From CANJBX01 sp035556735 (lineage in GTDB: Bacteria; Pseudomonadota; Alphaproteobacteria; Rhizobiales; Xanthobacteraceae), in NCBI GenBank assembly GCA_035556735.1, contig DATMFF010000002.1:562682-626681 (forward strand): 64,000 bases of DNA, read 5' to 3'. The number at the start of each line of letters is the position of its first letter. Position 1 is the stretch's first letter. The position numbers and the translations under genes are program-made. The notes under the pieces are model-generated. The model was not told the origin of the DNA. It saw nothing but the letters and a program-made list of their open reading frames with translations, and made no database searches. Below, in pieces: positions 35,887 to 44,603 of the stretch.

Positions 35887-37503
35887 CTAGGCGAGATTGG
35901 AGGCTGCGTCGGCGTGGCGCGCCATCCGCATCACGGGGACGATGCCCACGGCGACGATCAGCAGCGCGGCAAGCGCGCCCTCCTCGAAGCTCCCGCGGCT
36001 GGCGAACTGATAGACGTAGGTGGCGAGAGTCTCGACGTTGAGCGGCCGCAGCAGCAGCGTCGCCGGAAGCTCCTTGAGGCAGTCCACGAATACGAGCAGC
36101 GCCGCGCCCCACAGCGCCGGGCGCGACAGCGGTATGTGGATGAGCCGCACCACCGCGCCGGGCGAGGCGCCGGCCGTGCGGGCGGCGTCGTCGAGATCGG
36201 TGGAGACGCGCGCGAGCCCGGCCTGCGTGAAGCCGATGGTGATCGACAGGAAGCGGATGACATAGGCGATCACGACCGCGCCGCCGGAGGCGAGGATCAC
36301 GAGCCCGATGTTGCGGCCGGTCAGGAATCCTGCCGCCCAGTTGATGACCTCGTCGAGTGCGACGATCGGCGCCAGCAGGCCGAGCGCCAGCACCGTGCCG
36401 GGGAGGGCGTAGCCGAGACGCGCGATGCCCACGCCGAGCCCGACGGAGGGCGAGCGCGCGAGCCGAAGCGCGATCGCCGCGCCGAAGCCCAGCACCAGCG
36501 TCGCCGCAGTGGCTGCCGTCGCGAGGCCGATGGTGGTGAGCGCATGGCGCGCGAAGGCTGGATCGACGTGGGCGATGAGGCCGCGGGCGATGACCTCGCG
36601 CGCGAGGAACGCCGCCGGAACGAGAAAGCCGAACAGCACGGGCAGCAGGCAGGCGGCGCCCGCAAGAACGGCGCGAGGTCCGCGCAGGCGCACGCGGGCG
36701 ACGTCGCGCCAGCGCGGATCGATTCCCACGAACGACCGGTGGCGGCGCGCGGCGCGCTCGATCGCGAGCAGCAGCGCGACGGTGGCCACCACCGCCACCG
36801 CGATCTGCGCGGCGCCGGCGAGGCTCCCGCGGTTGAGCCATGTCGTGAAGATCGCGAGCGTCAGGGTCGGCACGCCGAGATATTCGTTGGCGCCGATGTC
36901 GTTGAGCGCTTCCAGCATCGCCAGCACCAGCCCCGCGACGATGGCCGGGCGCGCCAGCGGTAAGGTGATGTCGCGCGCGGTCTGCAGCGCCGATGCGCCG
37001 GAGCTGCGTGCGATCTCCGTCGCGCTTGCGCCCTGCGTCTGGAACATCGCGCGCGCCGCGAGATACACATAAGGGTAGAGGACGAAGCCCATCAGCACGA
37101 TCGCGCCCGTCAGCGAGCGGACATTGAACGCCCGCGACCAGCCCAGTGCCGCCAGCACGGGCTGCAGCGGGCCGAGCGTGTCGGCGATGTCCACGTAGAC
37201 ATAGGCGACGATGTAGGTCGGGATCGCGAGCGGCAGCGGCAGCAGCCATAGCAGCGCGCCGCGGCCCGGAAAGTCGAAAGTGGTGACTGTCCAGGCGGTT
37301 CCGACGCCGACGAGGAGGGTGACGGCGGCGACCCCCGCAAGCAGCAGGATCGTGTTCGTCAGCGCCGGCGGAATCACGTAGGCGACGAGATGATCCCAGT
37401 TCTCCGCGCCTCCGGCGCCCGCGATGTGCAGCAGGCTCGCGATCGGGGCAAGGACACAGGCCGCGAGCGCGAGCGCGAAGGCGGTCGCCAGCGGATGCCG
37501 CAT
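35887..37503 (-). CDS. Ferric-iron-type ABC transporter permease (two fused permease domains)
   Basis: 538 residues from ATG 37503, after GGGGGACC. Two binding-protein-dependent permease domains are fused, as in FbpB/SfuB. The EAA-like loops are ARSSGASALQTARDITLPLARPA (first half) and DDAARTAGASPGAVVRLIHIPLSRPA (second half). It has about twelve membrane segments. It lies downstream of the iron-binding-protein gene in the same orientation, with a 126-base gap. The matching ATPase is not in this cluster. Confidence 0.92.
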   Translation of the reverse strand: MRHPLATAFALALAACVLAPIASLLHIAGAGGAENWDHLVAYVIPPALTNTILLLAGVAAVTLLVGVGTAWTVTTFDFPGRGALLWLLPLPLAIPTYIVAYVYVDIADTLGPLQPVLAALGWSRAFNVRSLTGAIVLMGFVLYPYVYLAARAMFQTQGASATEIARSSGASALQTARDITLPLARPAIVAGLVLAMLEALNDIGANEYLGVPTLTLAIFTTWLNRGSLAGAAQIAVAVVATVALLLAIERAARRHRSFVGIDPRWRDVARVRLRGPRAVLAGAACLLPVLFGFLVPAAFLAREVIARGLIAHVDPAFARHALTTIGLATAATAATLVLGFGAAIALRLARSPSVGLGVGIARLGYALPGTVLALGLLAPIVALDEVINWAAGFLTGRNIGLVILASGGAVVIAYVIRFLSITIGFTQAGLARVSTDLDDAARTAGASPGAVVRLIHIPLSRPALWGAALLVFVDCLKELPATLLLRPLNVETLATYVYQFASRGSFEEGALAALLIVAVGIVPVMRMARHADAASNLA

Positions 37504-37629
37504 TGAAAGGTCCCCCGTCACGCGGCCACGAGCCCGCGCGCGGAAAGGCTTATCCCATCACCTGATGACGTGAAAACCTGTTCCCGCCGCGACCATGCGC
37601 CCGCGCGGGCGCATGGCCGGCCGGGCCCG

Positions 37630-38652
37630 TCAGTTGTCGAAGCCGACCTTGTCAACGAGGTTGGCCGCCGCCTTGCGCTGCGCGGCGATCGTCGACATCG
37701 GCGTGGTGTCGGGCTTGAGCGTGCCGTAGCTCGCGATCGTCGGGTTGATCGCGACGCCGGCCCGGATCGGGTACTCGTAGTTGATGTCGGCATAGACCTT
37801 CTGGGCGGGCTCGCCCACCAGCCACTCCAGGAGCTTGATCGCATTGGCCTTGTTGGGCGCGTGCTGCGCCAGCACCGCGCCCGACAGGTTGACGTGCGTG
37901 CCGCCGGTCTTGAACGTCGGGAGGATGACGCGGGTCGCGTCGGCCCACGGCTTCTTCTCGGGGTCGCGGTCGTGCATCAGCGCCCAATAATAGGTGTTGC
38001 CGATGCCGAGGTCGCACTTGCCGGCCGCGATGTCGCGCGCGGTCTCGCGGTCGCCGCCCGACGGCTTCTGCGCCAGGTTGGCCTTGAGGCCGCGCAGCCA
38101 GGTCTCGGTTTGCGCCTCGCCGTGCCTGGCGATCATCGCCGCGAACAGGGCGTTGTTGTACATGTGCTGGCCGGAGCGGATGCAGATCTTGCCCTTCCAT
38201 TTGGGATCGGCCAGCTCCTCGTAGGTGATCGCGTCCTGCGTCACGCGCTGCTTGGAGGCATAGACGACGCGCGCACGCATCGAGAGGCCGATCCAGTGCC
38301 CCTCGGGGTCGCGGTACTGCGCCGGGATCACGTGTTCGAGCGTCGCGGATTTGATCGGCTGTGTGATGCCCGCCTGCACCGCAGCCTCGAGGCGCCCGAT
38401 GTCCACGGTCAGCAGCACGTCGGCGGGACTGTTGGCGCCTTCGCTCTTGATGCGCTGCTCGAGGCCCGAGCTCGCGGAGATGACGTTCACCTTGATCCCG
38501 GTGTCCTTGCTGAACGCGTCGAACAGCGGCTGGATCAGCTTCGCCTCGCGATAGCTGTAGACGTTGACCTCGCCCGGCTGCGCGCAGGCCGGCCCGGCCG
38601 TCGCGATCATCAGCGCGCCGGCGAGCGTCAGGATGGCACGGGAAGAATGCAT
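37630..38652 (-). CDS. Ferric-iron ABC transporter substrate-binding protein (FbpA/FutA-like)
   Basis: 340 residues from ATG 38652, with a signal peptide ending ACAQ (about residue 24). The body starts VNVYSYREAKLIQPLFDAF. The paired tyrosines in GIGNTYYWALM match the iron-ligand pair of FbpA/FutA proteins, and YEYPIRAG near the C-terminus is also typical. It delivers Fe3+ to the fused permease. Two Irr-type palindromes lie 110-150 bases upstream. Confidence 0.92.
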   Translation of the reverse strand: MHSSRAILTLAGALMIATAGPACAQPGEVNVYSYREAKLIQPLFDAFSKDTGIKVNVISASSGLEQRIKSEGANSPADVLLTVDIGRLEAAVQAGITQPIKSATLEHVIPAQYRDPEGHWIGLSMRARVVYASKQRVTQDAITYEELADPKWKGKICIRSGQHMYNNALFAAMIARHGEAQTETWLRGLKANLAQKPSGGDRETARDIAAGKCDLGIGNTYYWALMHDRDPEKKPWADATRVILPTFKTGGTHVNLSGAVLAQHAPNKANAIKLLEWLVGEPAQKVYADINYEYPIRAGVAINPTIASYGTLKPDTTPMSTIAAQRKAAANLVDKVGFDN

Positions 38653-38761
38653 GGAAGCTCCGCTCGATTGTCCACGGGGCCCGCAGCGCGGGCCGTCGGG
38701 CGCAAGGGAAGCCACCCCCATGCGGGCGTCAATCGGGAATTACCCTGATGGATCAATAGAT

Positions 38762-38800
38762 TGGAACGATTCTAGAGAGGACCAGGCTGGAATCGTTCGA
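38762..38800 (-). promoter_or_regulatory. Two Irr/ICE-like palindromes upstream of the iron transporter
   Basis: TGGAA-CGA-TTCTA (38762-38774) and TGGAA-TCG-TTCGA (38788-38800) are GAA-N3-TTC dyads spaced 26 bases apart. The first differs at one position from TAGAA-N3-TTCTA, the core of the Irr iron-control element as I recall it. They sit in the 245-base gap before the ferric-binding-protein gene. Iron control through Irr is inferred. Confidence 0.55.
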
Positions 38801-38897
38801 AATCCCGCGGCTAGCCATTTGGCCCGGCAACGGAATCGCGCGGCGCGCATCGCCGCGCAACGCCGCCGCAGCCTTCGCGACAAAGCGTCTCAGGCCG

Positions 38898-39641
38898 TCA
38901 GCGCGCGGCGAGCGCGCGTATGCGCAGCGCGGGCGTCGCGGCGATCTCGGCCACCAGCTTGTTGATGATGGCCTGCCCGAACGATTCGAAATTCTCCGCC
39001 ACCATGACGAACGAGCCCGGCCCGCCGGCCACGTTGTTGCGATAGTAGTTCGCGAGCCCGCCGGGCGGATGCGTATGGTCCGCGTTCCACGACAGCGGCG
39101 TCTCGCTCAGGATCACCAGGCCGTTGACGGTCACGCCCTTGCCGACCGCGTCGTCGCGTGCGCTCGTGACCTCGCGGCCCGAGTTGTTGGTGCCGTCGCC
39201 CGACACGTCGATCGTCCGCCGCGTCGCGCTGAACGGGGCGTGCTCGAGCTGGACCATTGCGAAATCGATCCCGCTGCTGATGGATGTCCGATCCGCGAAC
39301 GGCCGCTGCGACTCGACGATGTGCGCGGAAAAATCCAGCGCCGAGGCCATGTCGCCGATGGCGGTCCAGTCGACGATGACCTTCTGGTTGCCCGCGCCGG
39401 ACCACTCCACGAAGGTGATGCCGATCCGCCCGTACGGTCCCGACTTGATCGCCTCGAGGACGCGCGGACTGGTGATGGCGGCGGCATAGCCGTTGCGCTG
39501 AAGCTGGAACTTGTTGGCGTCGACGCTGCGCGAGACGTCGGCGGCCAGCACTAGCAACAGGTCGACCGGCTCCTGCGCGCGCACGAGCGCGGGGAAGATG
39601 CCCAGCGCCGCTGCGACCGTTGCTGCGATCAGACGCAACAT
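38898..39641 (-). CDS. DUF1194 family secreted VWA-like protein
   Basis: 247 residues with a signal peptide (cleavage after VRAQ, about residue 23). A von Willebrand A-like core follows with a MIDAS-type motif D-V-S-R-S near residue 35 and DVSGDGTNNSGRE near 146. DUF1194 proteins are periplasmic and of unknown role. It lies upstream of the iron transporter in the same orientation, 245 bases away; the regulatory boxes in that gap suggest separate transcription. Confidence 0.88.
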   Translation of the reverse strand: MLRLIAATVAAALGIFPALVRAQEPVDLLLVLAADVSRSVDANKFQLQRNGYAAAITSPRVLEAIKSGPYGRIGITFVEWSGAGNQKVIVDWTAIGDMASALDFSAHIVESQRPFADRTSISSGIDFAMVQLEHAPFSATRRTIDVSGDGTNNSGREVTSARDDAVGKGVTVNGLVILSETPLSWNADHTHPPGGLANYYRNNVAGGPGSFVMVAENFESFGQAIINKLVAEIAATPALRIRALAAR

Positions 39642-39727
39642 GCCAACCTCCGCCGAGGCCCCGCGGTCGAGATTAGCGCAAGCGATGCGTTGCGCGAGTC
39701 ATTTTGGGGTTGCGCATGACGCGCAGG

Positions 39728-42649
39728 TCAGGTCGCTGACGCGAACGCCGCCTCTACCAAGGTGCCTTCGCCCGATTTCGTCGTGACGGACAGGCTCGCG
39801 TGGTTGGCTTCGAGCAGCGCGCGCGCCACCGCGAGGGTCAGTTGCTGGTCGGCGGCGTCGGCCGAGGCGGACGCGGTCGTGCCGGGCTGGAGCTGGGCGA
39901 GGTCGCCGGCGGAGAGTCCCGGTCCGGTATCGCGCAACCGCAGCAGGACCTTGCCTCCGCTGCCGACCGCGGTGGACACGATCACCTGTCCGCCCGCGCC
40001 CGCGAAGCGGATCGAGTTGGCCAGGAGGTTCAGCACGACCTGCTTCACGGAGTCCGGCTCGGCGGCGATGCCCGGCAGGGTGCTTGCGAGCGAGGTGCGG
40101 ATCAGCACGCGCACGCGGCTGGCCTCGCCCTGCATCTGCGTGACGCAGGCCTGCACGATCTCGTTGAGCTTGATGCTCGGTCCGGCGCCCGGCTTGCTGC
40201 GATCGATCTTGGCGAGGCTGGCGAGATCGTCGAACAGCGCCAGGATGCGCGAGCCCGAATAATGGATGTCGGTGAGGAACGTGCGGTAGCGCTCGTTGCC
40301 GATCGGGCCGTAGCGCTCGCTCAGCATCGTCTCGACGAAGCCCATGATTGCGGTGAGGGGCGTGCGCACCTCGCGCCCGACCTTGCCGAGCAGCTCGGCC
40401 TTCTCGTCGCCCGCGGTTTGCGCCGCGCGCCTCGCCTGCGCGAGCTCGTCCTCGAGCGCCGCGATCCGCTTGCGCAGCTCCGCCTCGTTGTTCACCGCTG
40501 CGGGGGCCGGCGTCTCGGCGCGCTGCTCGGCCCTCGGTCCGGCGAGCACGAGCGCGAGCGCGTTCTCGCCCGTCCACGGGATCGAGAACAGCCGGCCGTC
40601 CACCGGCACCTTGTCGCCCTTGCCGGTGGTGATGGCGAGCATCTGCGTGCCGGATGGGCCCGGGGCATCGCCCAGCGTCTCGATGAACAGGCTGTCGATG
40701 CCGCCGGCCTCGGCGAAGGCGTCGAGCGACTTGTAGCCGACGCAGTCGAGGAAGGTGCGGTTGGCGTAGAGCATCGCGTCGAAACGATAGACCAGCACGC
40801 CGAACGGCAGGCGGTCGAGCAGCGTGCGCGCGTCCGTTTCCTCCTGGCTCGGCAAGGCGAGCCCCTCGTTCGCGCGCGCCGCCGGGCGCGTCTCCTCGCG
40901 CGCGCGTGCGGCGGCCTGGCCATCCTCGGCGCGGCGCTCGGCGGTCCGCTGCGTCGCTGGCTCGGGCTGCTCCTGCGCGCGCGTGTCGGCTTCCGGCTCC
41001 TCCGGTGCTGACGGCGCGGGACGCTCGTTGCCCTTCAGGCGTGCGGAGAGCTGCCGCGCGATCTCGGTGAAGGCGTTGCGCTCGCCGGCGTTGAGGCCGG
41101 GCGCGCCCTTCGTCTCGGCCGGCGTCGCGATGCGGAACGGCACGACGTTCTGCGCCGGGCCGATGAAGGTGATGGTCTGGCGCGGCGTCTCGCCTTGCGC
41201 CGGCGCCGCGCGCTCGGGCGCCTGTCCGTCCGCGCCGGGCCCGGGCGGCGTCGCCGCGGCCGCATCCACCGGATCCTGCGCGACCTCTGCGTCCTGGGCC
41301 GGCGCGGCGGCGCGCTCGCGGCGCTTGACGGCGATCGCCGCGAGCGTTTCGAGATCGCGGCACACGCCGAAGCCGCGGTACCCGACGAAATTGCGCTGCC
41401 GGTCGTAGATCGGCAGGCCGGACAATTCGACCTTGAGGCGCTGCTCGGCGCGGTCCACCGGCCACGACACGACAATGCCGCTCCAGGTGTCGCGCGTCGC
41501 CACCGCGCGCGCGACGCGACCCTCGGGATCGAGGGCGAGCGCGGCGTTGATCTCGTGCCACGGCTGGCCCACGCGGCGCGCCGTGGTCGGCCCGGTGAGG
41601 GCGATGAAATCATCGGACGTGAGCGTGAAGCGCCCGTCGGGCTCCATCTGCCAGACGAACCGCAGCGGATGCTGCCGCGGCGGCTCCTCCGCGGGCGGCG
41701 GAGGTGTTTCGGCGGCAGGCGCCGCGGGCGGCTGTTCGGGCGGCGGAGCTGCTGGCGCCGCGGCTGCCGGAGTTGCCGGCGCAATGCTCGGCTCGGAAGC
41801 CGTTGACTCGGACGATGCGGGCGCAGGCTCCGACATCGCCGGGCCGGGCCCGGGCGCTGCGGCTGCCGCGGCGATGTCCTGCGCGCGCGGCTGATCAATT
41901 TTTTTGCCGGCGGTCTCGACGGGTGTCGCCGCTGGCTCGGCCGCCGGCGCGACCGGCGGCGAGGGTACGACGGCGGCCGGCGTCTCGGTGATGGCGTCGA
42001 TGCCCGAGCCGAAGCTTGCGATCAGTGCGGTGTCGCCGCCCTGGCCGACGCGGAACAGGCTGGTGGGACCGACGAGCGTGCGGCCGGCCGACGAGCCGCT
42101 GGCGAGCGCTTCGGCGGCGAGCGCGTTGGCCTCGAAGGCGATCAGCGCCGTCGCCCCCGCCATGCGGTGCGCGGCCTTGGGCGTGGCGTAGAGCAGAGTT
42201 CCATCGGTGCCGAATGCGGCGATGGCCTCTTCCGATCCTTCGAGCAGCTTGCGCAGGCGGTCCGCCATCGAGAGCTGCACGCCCGCGCTCTCGGTCGCCG
42301 CGATCAGGACGGCGGACGCGCCGCCCTCGAGCGCAAAGCGCGAGCACGCGCAGGTGAGCAGGCGCAAGAACCCGGTCCCGAAGCCGCGCAGGCGCTCGAG
42401 CCGCGGCGTGCCGTTGGCCGGCAGCGACTGCGCGAGGCGCACCACGTGCGCGCTCGTGCGCTCGCCCGCGCCGAAGCGCCGCTCGCGCAGCAGCGCGAGG
42501 TTGGCGGCCCCGAACAAAGTGACGGCGGCGGCGTTGGCCCACAGAACCTGCGTGCCCTCGCTCGTCCACACCCACGCAGGCTCCTGGCTCGTGACATAAG
42601 CCGCGAGCCGCGGATCGCGCAGACAGGTCAGGGCCGAGGCATGGTTCAT
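39728..42649 (-). CDS. Long PAS-domain histidine kinase homologue lacking the phospho-acceptor His
   Basis: 973 residues, cytoplasmic, no membrane segment. The N-terminal sensor-like region (PAS-like WVWTSEGTQVLWAN) is followed by Pro/Ala-rich linkers, a central PAS domain (about 327-445, HPLRFVWQMEPDGRFTL), another PAS-like stretch near 625-700, HisKA (about 750-815) and HATPase (about 860-970; N-box LNLLANSIRF, G1 DTGPGLS, G2 GEGTLVEAAF). In the H-box VGREVRTPLTAIMGF the normal His is Arg759, codon CGC. The overall plan resembles PdhS/DivL-type cell-cycle kinases of alphaproteobacteria, where DivL also lacks the His. It likely signals without autophosphorylation. Confidence 0.88.
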   Translation of the reverse strand: MNHASALTCLRDPRLAAYVTSQEPAWVWTSEGTQVLWANAAAVTLFGAANLALLRERRFGAGERTSAHVVRLAQSLPANGTPRLERLRGFGTGFLRLLTCACSRFALEGGASAVLIAATESAGVQLSMADRLRKLLEGSEEAIAAFGTDGTLLYATPKAAHRMAGATALIAFEANALAAEALASGSSAGRTLVGPTSLFRVGQGGDTALIASFGSGIDAITETPAAVVPSPPVAPAAEPAATPVETAGKKIDQPRAQDIAAAAAAPGPGPAMSEPAPASSESTASEPSIAPATPAAAAPAAPPPEQPPAAPAAETPPPPAEEPPRQHPLRFVWQMEPDGRFTLTSDDFIALTGPTTARRVGQPWHEINAALALDPEGRVARAVATRDTWSGIVVSWPVDRAEQRLKVELSGLPIYDRQRNFVGYRGFGVCRDLETLAAIAVKRRERAAAPAQDAEVAQDPVDAAAATPPGPGADGQAPERAAPAQGETPRQTITFIGPAQNVVPFRIATPAETKGAPGLNAGERNAFTEIARQLSARLKGNERPAPSAPEEPEADTRAQEQPEPATQRTAERRAEDGQAAARAREETRPAARANEGLALPSQEETDARTLLDRLPFGVLVYRFDAMLYANRTFLDCVGYKSLDAFAEAGGIDSLFIETLGDAPGPSGTQMLAITTGKGDKVPVDGRLFSIPWTGENALALVLAGPRAEQRAETPAPAAVNNEAELRKRIAALEDELAQARRAAQTAGDEKAELLGKVGREVRTPLTAIMGFVETMLSERYGPIGNERYRTFLTDIHYSGSRILALFDDLASLAKIDRSKPGAGPSIKLNEIVQACVTQMQGEASRVRVLIRTSLASTLPGIAAEPDSVKQVVLNLLANSIRFAGAGGQVIVSTAVGSGGKVLLRLRDTGPGLSAGDLAQLQPGTTASASADAADQQLTLAVARALLEANHASLSVTTKSGEGTLVEAAFASAT

Positions 42650-42886
42650 CTGCTGGGGTACCGGAGCCGCGCGGGCACCGTGCCCGCGTGGACTATCAAC
42701 AAATTATTCATAATGCCGGCCACCCACAGCGTCCACGACCGCGCGCGGCCTGGCCTCGTGCACGCGCGAAATAACCTTAATCCTGTGGCACCGGCGTGCG
42801 GGAAAGACAGCGGCGACAGGCTCCGTTGCCGCGGCTCAATGGTGGTGAAATGATGGCGGCCCATCGGGACCGCAGGGAGGATACGC

Positions 42887-43270
42887 ATGAGCGATGAGCG
42901 CAAGACGCCCTTCGATGTGCCGGCCGACATGGTGGCGCTCGCGGAACAGAGCTTCGAGCAGGCGCGCCGCGCGTTCGATCAGTTCCTGAACGCGGCCCAG
43001 TCGACGCTGACGAGCTTCGAGGACCGCAACAAGGCGGCCCAGGCCGGCGCCAGGGACGTGACCGGCAAGATCATGACCTTCGCCGAGCAGAACGTGGCGA
43101 ACGCCTTCGCCTATGCCGAGCGCCTGGTGCAGGCCCGCGACCCGCAGGCCCTGCTTCAACTGCACAGCGACTATGTGCAGAGCCAGATGAAAGCGCTCGC
43201 GGAGCAGGCCCAGGCCGTGGCCGAGGCCGCCGGCAAGGCGACCACCGACGCCATCAAGCCGAAATCCTGA
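42887..43270 (+). CDS. Phasin family protein
   Basis: 127 residues, alpha-helical and Ala/Gln/Glu-rich, with a good GGAGG site. The phasin_2 region reads MVALAEQSFEQARRAFDQFL, MTFAEQNVANAFAYAERLVQARDPQALLQLHSDYVQSQMKALAEQ. It coats polyhydroxyalkanoate granules or acts as a small chaperone. It is the first of two phasin genes in tandem. Confidence 0.9.
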   Translation: MSDERKTPFDVPADMVALAEQSFEQARRAFDQFLNAAQSTLTSFEDRNKAAQAGARDVTGKIMTFAEQNVANAFAYAERLVQARDPQALLQLHSDYVQSQMKALAEQAQAVAEAAGKATTDAIKPKS

Positions 43271-43302
43271 AAGCCGTTCAACGACTTGCAAGTCTTTAAG
43301 GC

Positions 43303-43347
43303 TGCGCACGCAATATTATTGCGGCGCACCATTTTTGTTGCATTGCA
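43303..43347 (+). promoter_or_regulatory. PhaR-like box and palindromes upstream of the second phasin gene
   Basis: TGCGCACGCA (43303-43312) fits the PhaR/AniA consensus TGCRNNYGCA as I recall it. It overlaps a perfect 15-base palindrome CGCAATATTATTGCG (43309-43323), and TGCA-T-TGCA follows at 43339-43347. All lie in the 199-base gap before the second phasin gene. Regulation by PhaR is inferred. Confidence 0.55.
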
Positions 43348-43469
43348 TCATGGGGCGTGCTATATGAATAGGCGAGGACAGGTCGGCGCCGCCGCCCTCC
43401 CGTAACCCATCATTCCGACGAACGGCCACCCGGCGAACGCATGCGCCCCTGGCCCATGAGGATCAAGCG

Positions 43470-43979
43470 ATGTCAGAGGCCACCGGAAATTCCGCTCGCG
43501 CCAGGAATGGCGCCGGCTTCATCCCCTCGGCGTTCCCCCAGTTCACGCTGCCGAGGGTCGAGTTCCCGAAATTCGAGGTTCCCGGCGTCGAGATGCCGGC
43601 CGCGTTCCGCGATATCGCCGAGAAGAGCATCGCCAGCGCCAAGACCAGCTACGAGAAGATGAAGACCGCCGCCGAGGAGGCGACGGATCTGATGGAAGAC
43701 ACCTATTCGACCGCCAGCAAGGGCATGTCGGAGTACGGCCTCAAGGCCATCGAGGCGGCGCGCGCCAACACCAACGCCGCCTTCGATTTCATGGCCAGCC
43801 TGATGTCCGTGAAGTCGCTCTCGGAGGCCGTCGAGCTCTCGACCGCCCATGCGCGCAAGCAGTTCGACGCGCTCTCGGAGCAGACCAAGGAGCTCGGCTC
43901 GATCGCGCAGAAGGTGGCGACCAATACCGCCGAGCCGATCAAGGAGAGCGTGACCAAGGCCTGCAACAAGGCCGCCTGA
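43470..43979 (+). CDS. phaP: Phasin
   Basis: 169 residues. A Pro/Phe-rich N-terminal tail (FPQFTLPRVEFPKFEVPGVEMP) is followed by a long amphipathic helical region (AFRDIAEKSIASAKTSYEKMKTAAEEATDLMEDTYSTASKG, then SLMSVKSLSEAVELSTAHARKQFDALSEQTKEL), the classic phasin layout of Bradyrhizobium-like bacteria. It is a PHA-granule surface protein. It has its own upstream regulatory palindromes and a strong terminator after it. Confidence 0.92.
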   Translation: MSEATGNSARARNGAGFIPSAFPQFTLPRVEFPKFEVPGVEMPAAFRDIAEKSIASAKTSYEKMKTAAEEATDLMEDTYSTASKGMSEYGLKAIEAARANTNAAFDFMASLMSVKSLSEAVELSTAHARKQFDALSEQTKELGSIAQKVATNTAEPIKESVTKACNKAA

Positions 43980-44037
43980 TCGTTTCTTTCCGGGGCTCGG
44001 ACGCGCCAGCGCCGGGCACTGTCCAGTGATCTGGCGC

Positions 44038-44070
44038 AAGCCCGGGCCCCGCGCCCGGGCTTCTTTTTTT
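44038..44070 (+). terminator. Rho-independent terminator after the phasin gene
   Basis: AAGCCCGGGC (44038-44047) pairs with GCCCGGGCTT (44053-44062) across a CCCGC loop and is followed by CTTTTTTT. It lies 58 bases beyond the phasin stop. Confidence 0.92.
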
Positions 44071-44136
44071 CTGCCGCGATCGGCGCAGCGAACCGCTTCC
44101 ACTTCGCGAAGTCATGCGCTAGCTTCCCGCCCGCGC

Positions 44137-44213
44137 GCAGCTGTAGCTCAGTTGGTTAGAGCGCCTGACTGTGGATCAGGAGGTCGGTGGTTCGAGTCCA
44201 CCCAGCTGTACCA
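44137..44213 (+). tRNA. tRNA-His (anticodon GTG)
   Basis: A 77-base cloverleaf with encoded CCA. The acceptor stem GCAGCTG/CAGCTGT has a G1-U72 pair, the anticodon arm is CCTGA-CTGTGGA-TCAGG with GTG at 44171-44173, the T arm is GGTGG-TTCGAGT-CCACC, and the discriminator is A73. Position -1 is C and not G, so the usual G-1 identity element is missing. Loss of G-1 with U72/A73 is known from a large alphaproteobacterial clade with adapted HisRS. Confidence 0.96.
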
Positions 44214-44348
44214 TTCCCAATCAGTCGATGACGGGTGGTGAGCCCCAAGCCGACCGGCCCTGACGAACGGGCACGCGAGCCTTGGCGCCGCCCGATTGCG
44301 TGCAGGTCCACGACTGACGCGTATGACGGACGCGTCGATGCCGGTCGT

Positions 44349-44603
44349 CTATGGGTTTGCGGACCGGCGGACGAGCGGGTAGTCGTCGCTGTCGTACAAC
44401 TCGCGGATCTGGGCGCTGTCGTAACGGTCGTCCGCGACCTCGAGAAAGGTGCCGATCAGCAGGCCGGGCGGCAACTCTTCGATGGCGAAGCGGATGGCAT
44501 CCGCGGCTTTGGGAAAACGATGGTAGCCGACCGGATGCCGGCGCGATGGCGGATTGCGCCTAGGGAATAGCTCGGCTTCCGTGCTATAGTTGAATCCAGA
44601 CAT
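44349..44603 (-). CDS. Small conserved hypothetical protein
   Basis: 84 residues from ATG 44603, with GGAGGAG about seven bases upstream. The N-terminus is basic (FPRRNPPSRRHPVGYHRF), then KAADAIRFAIEELPPGLLIGTFLEVADDRYDSAQIRELYDSDDYPLVRR, which looks like a compact alpha/beta unit. I do not know a named family, though similar short proteins occur in Bradyrhizobium-like genomes. It is the first gene of the small-gene nest after tRNA-His. Confidence 0.7.
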   Translation of the reverse strand: MSGFNYSTEAELFPRRNPPSRRHPVGYHRFPKAADAIRFAIEELPPGLLIGTFLEVADDRYDSAQIRELYDSDDYPLVRRSANP

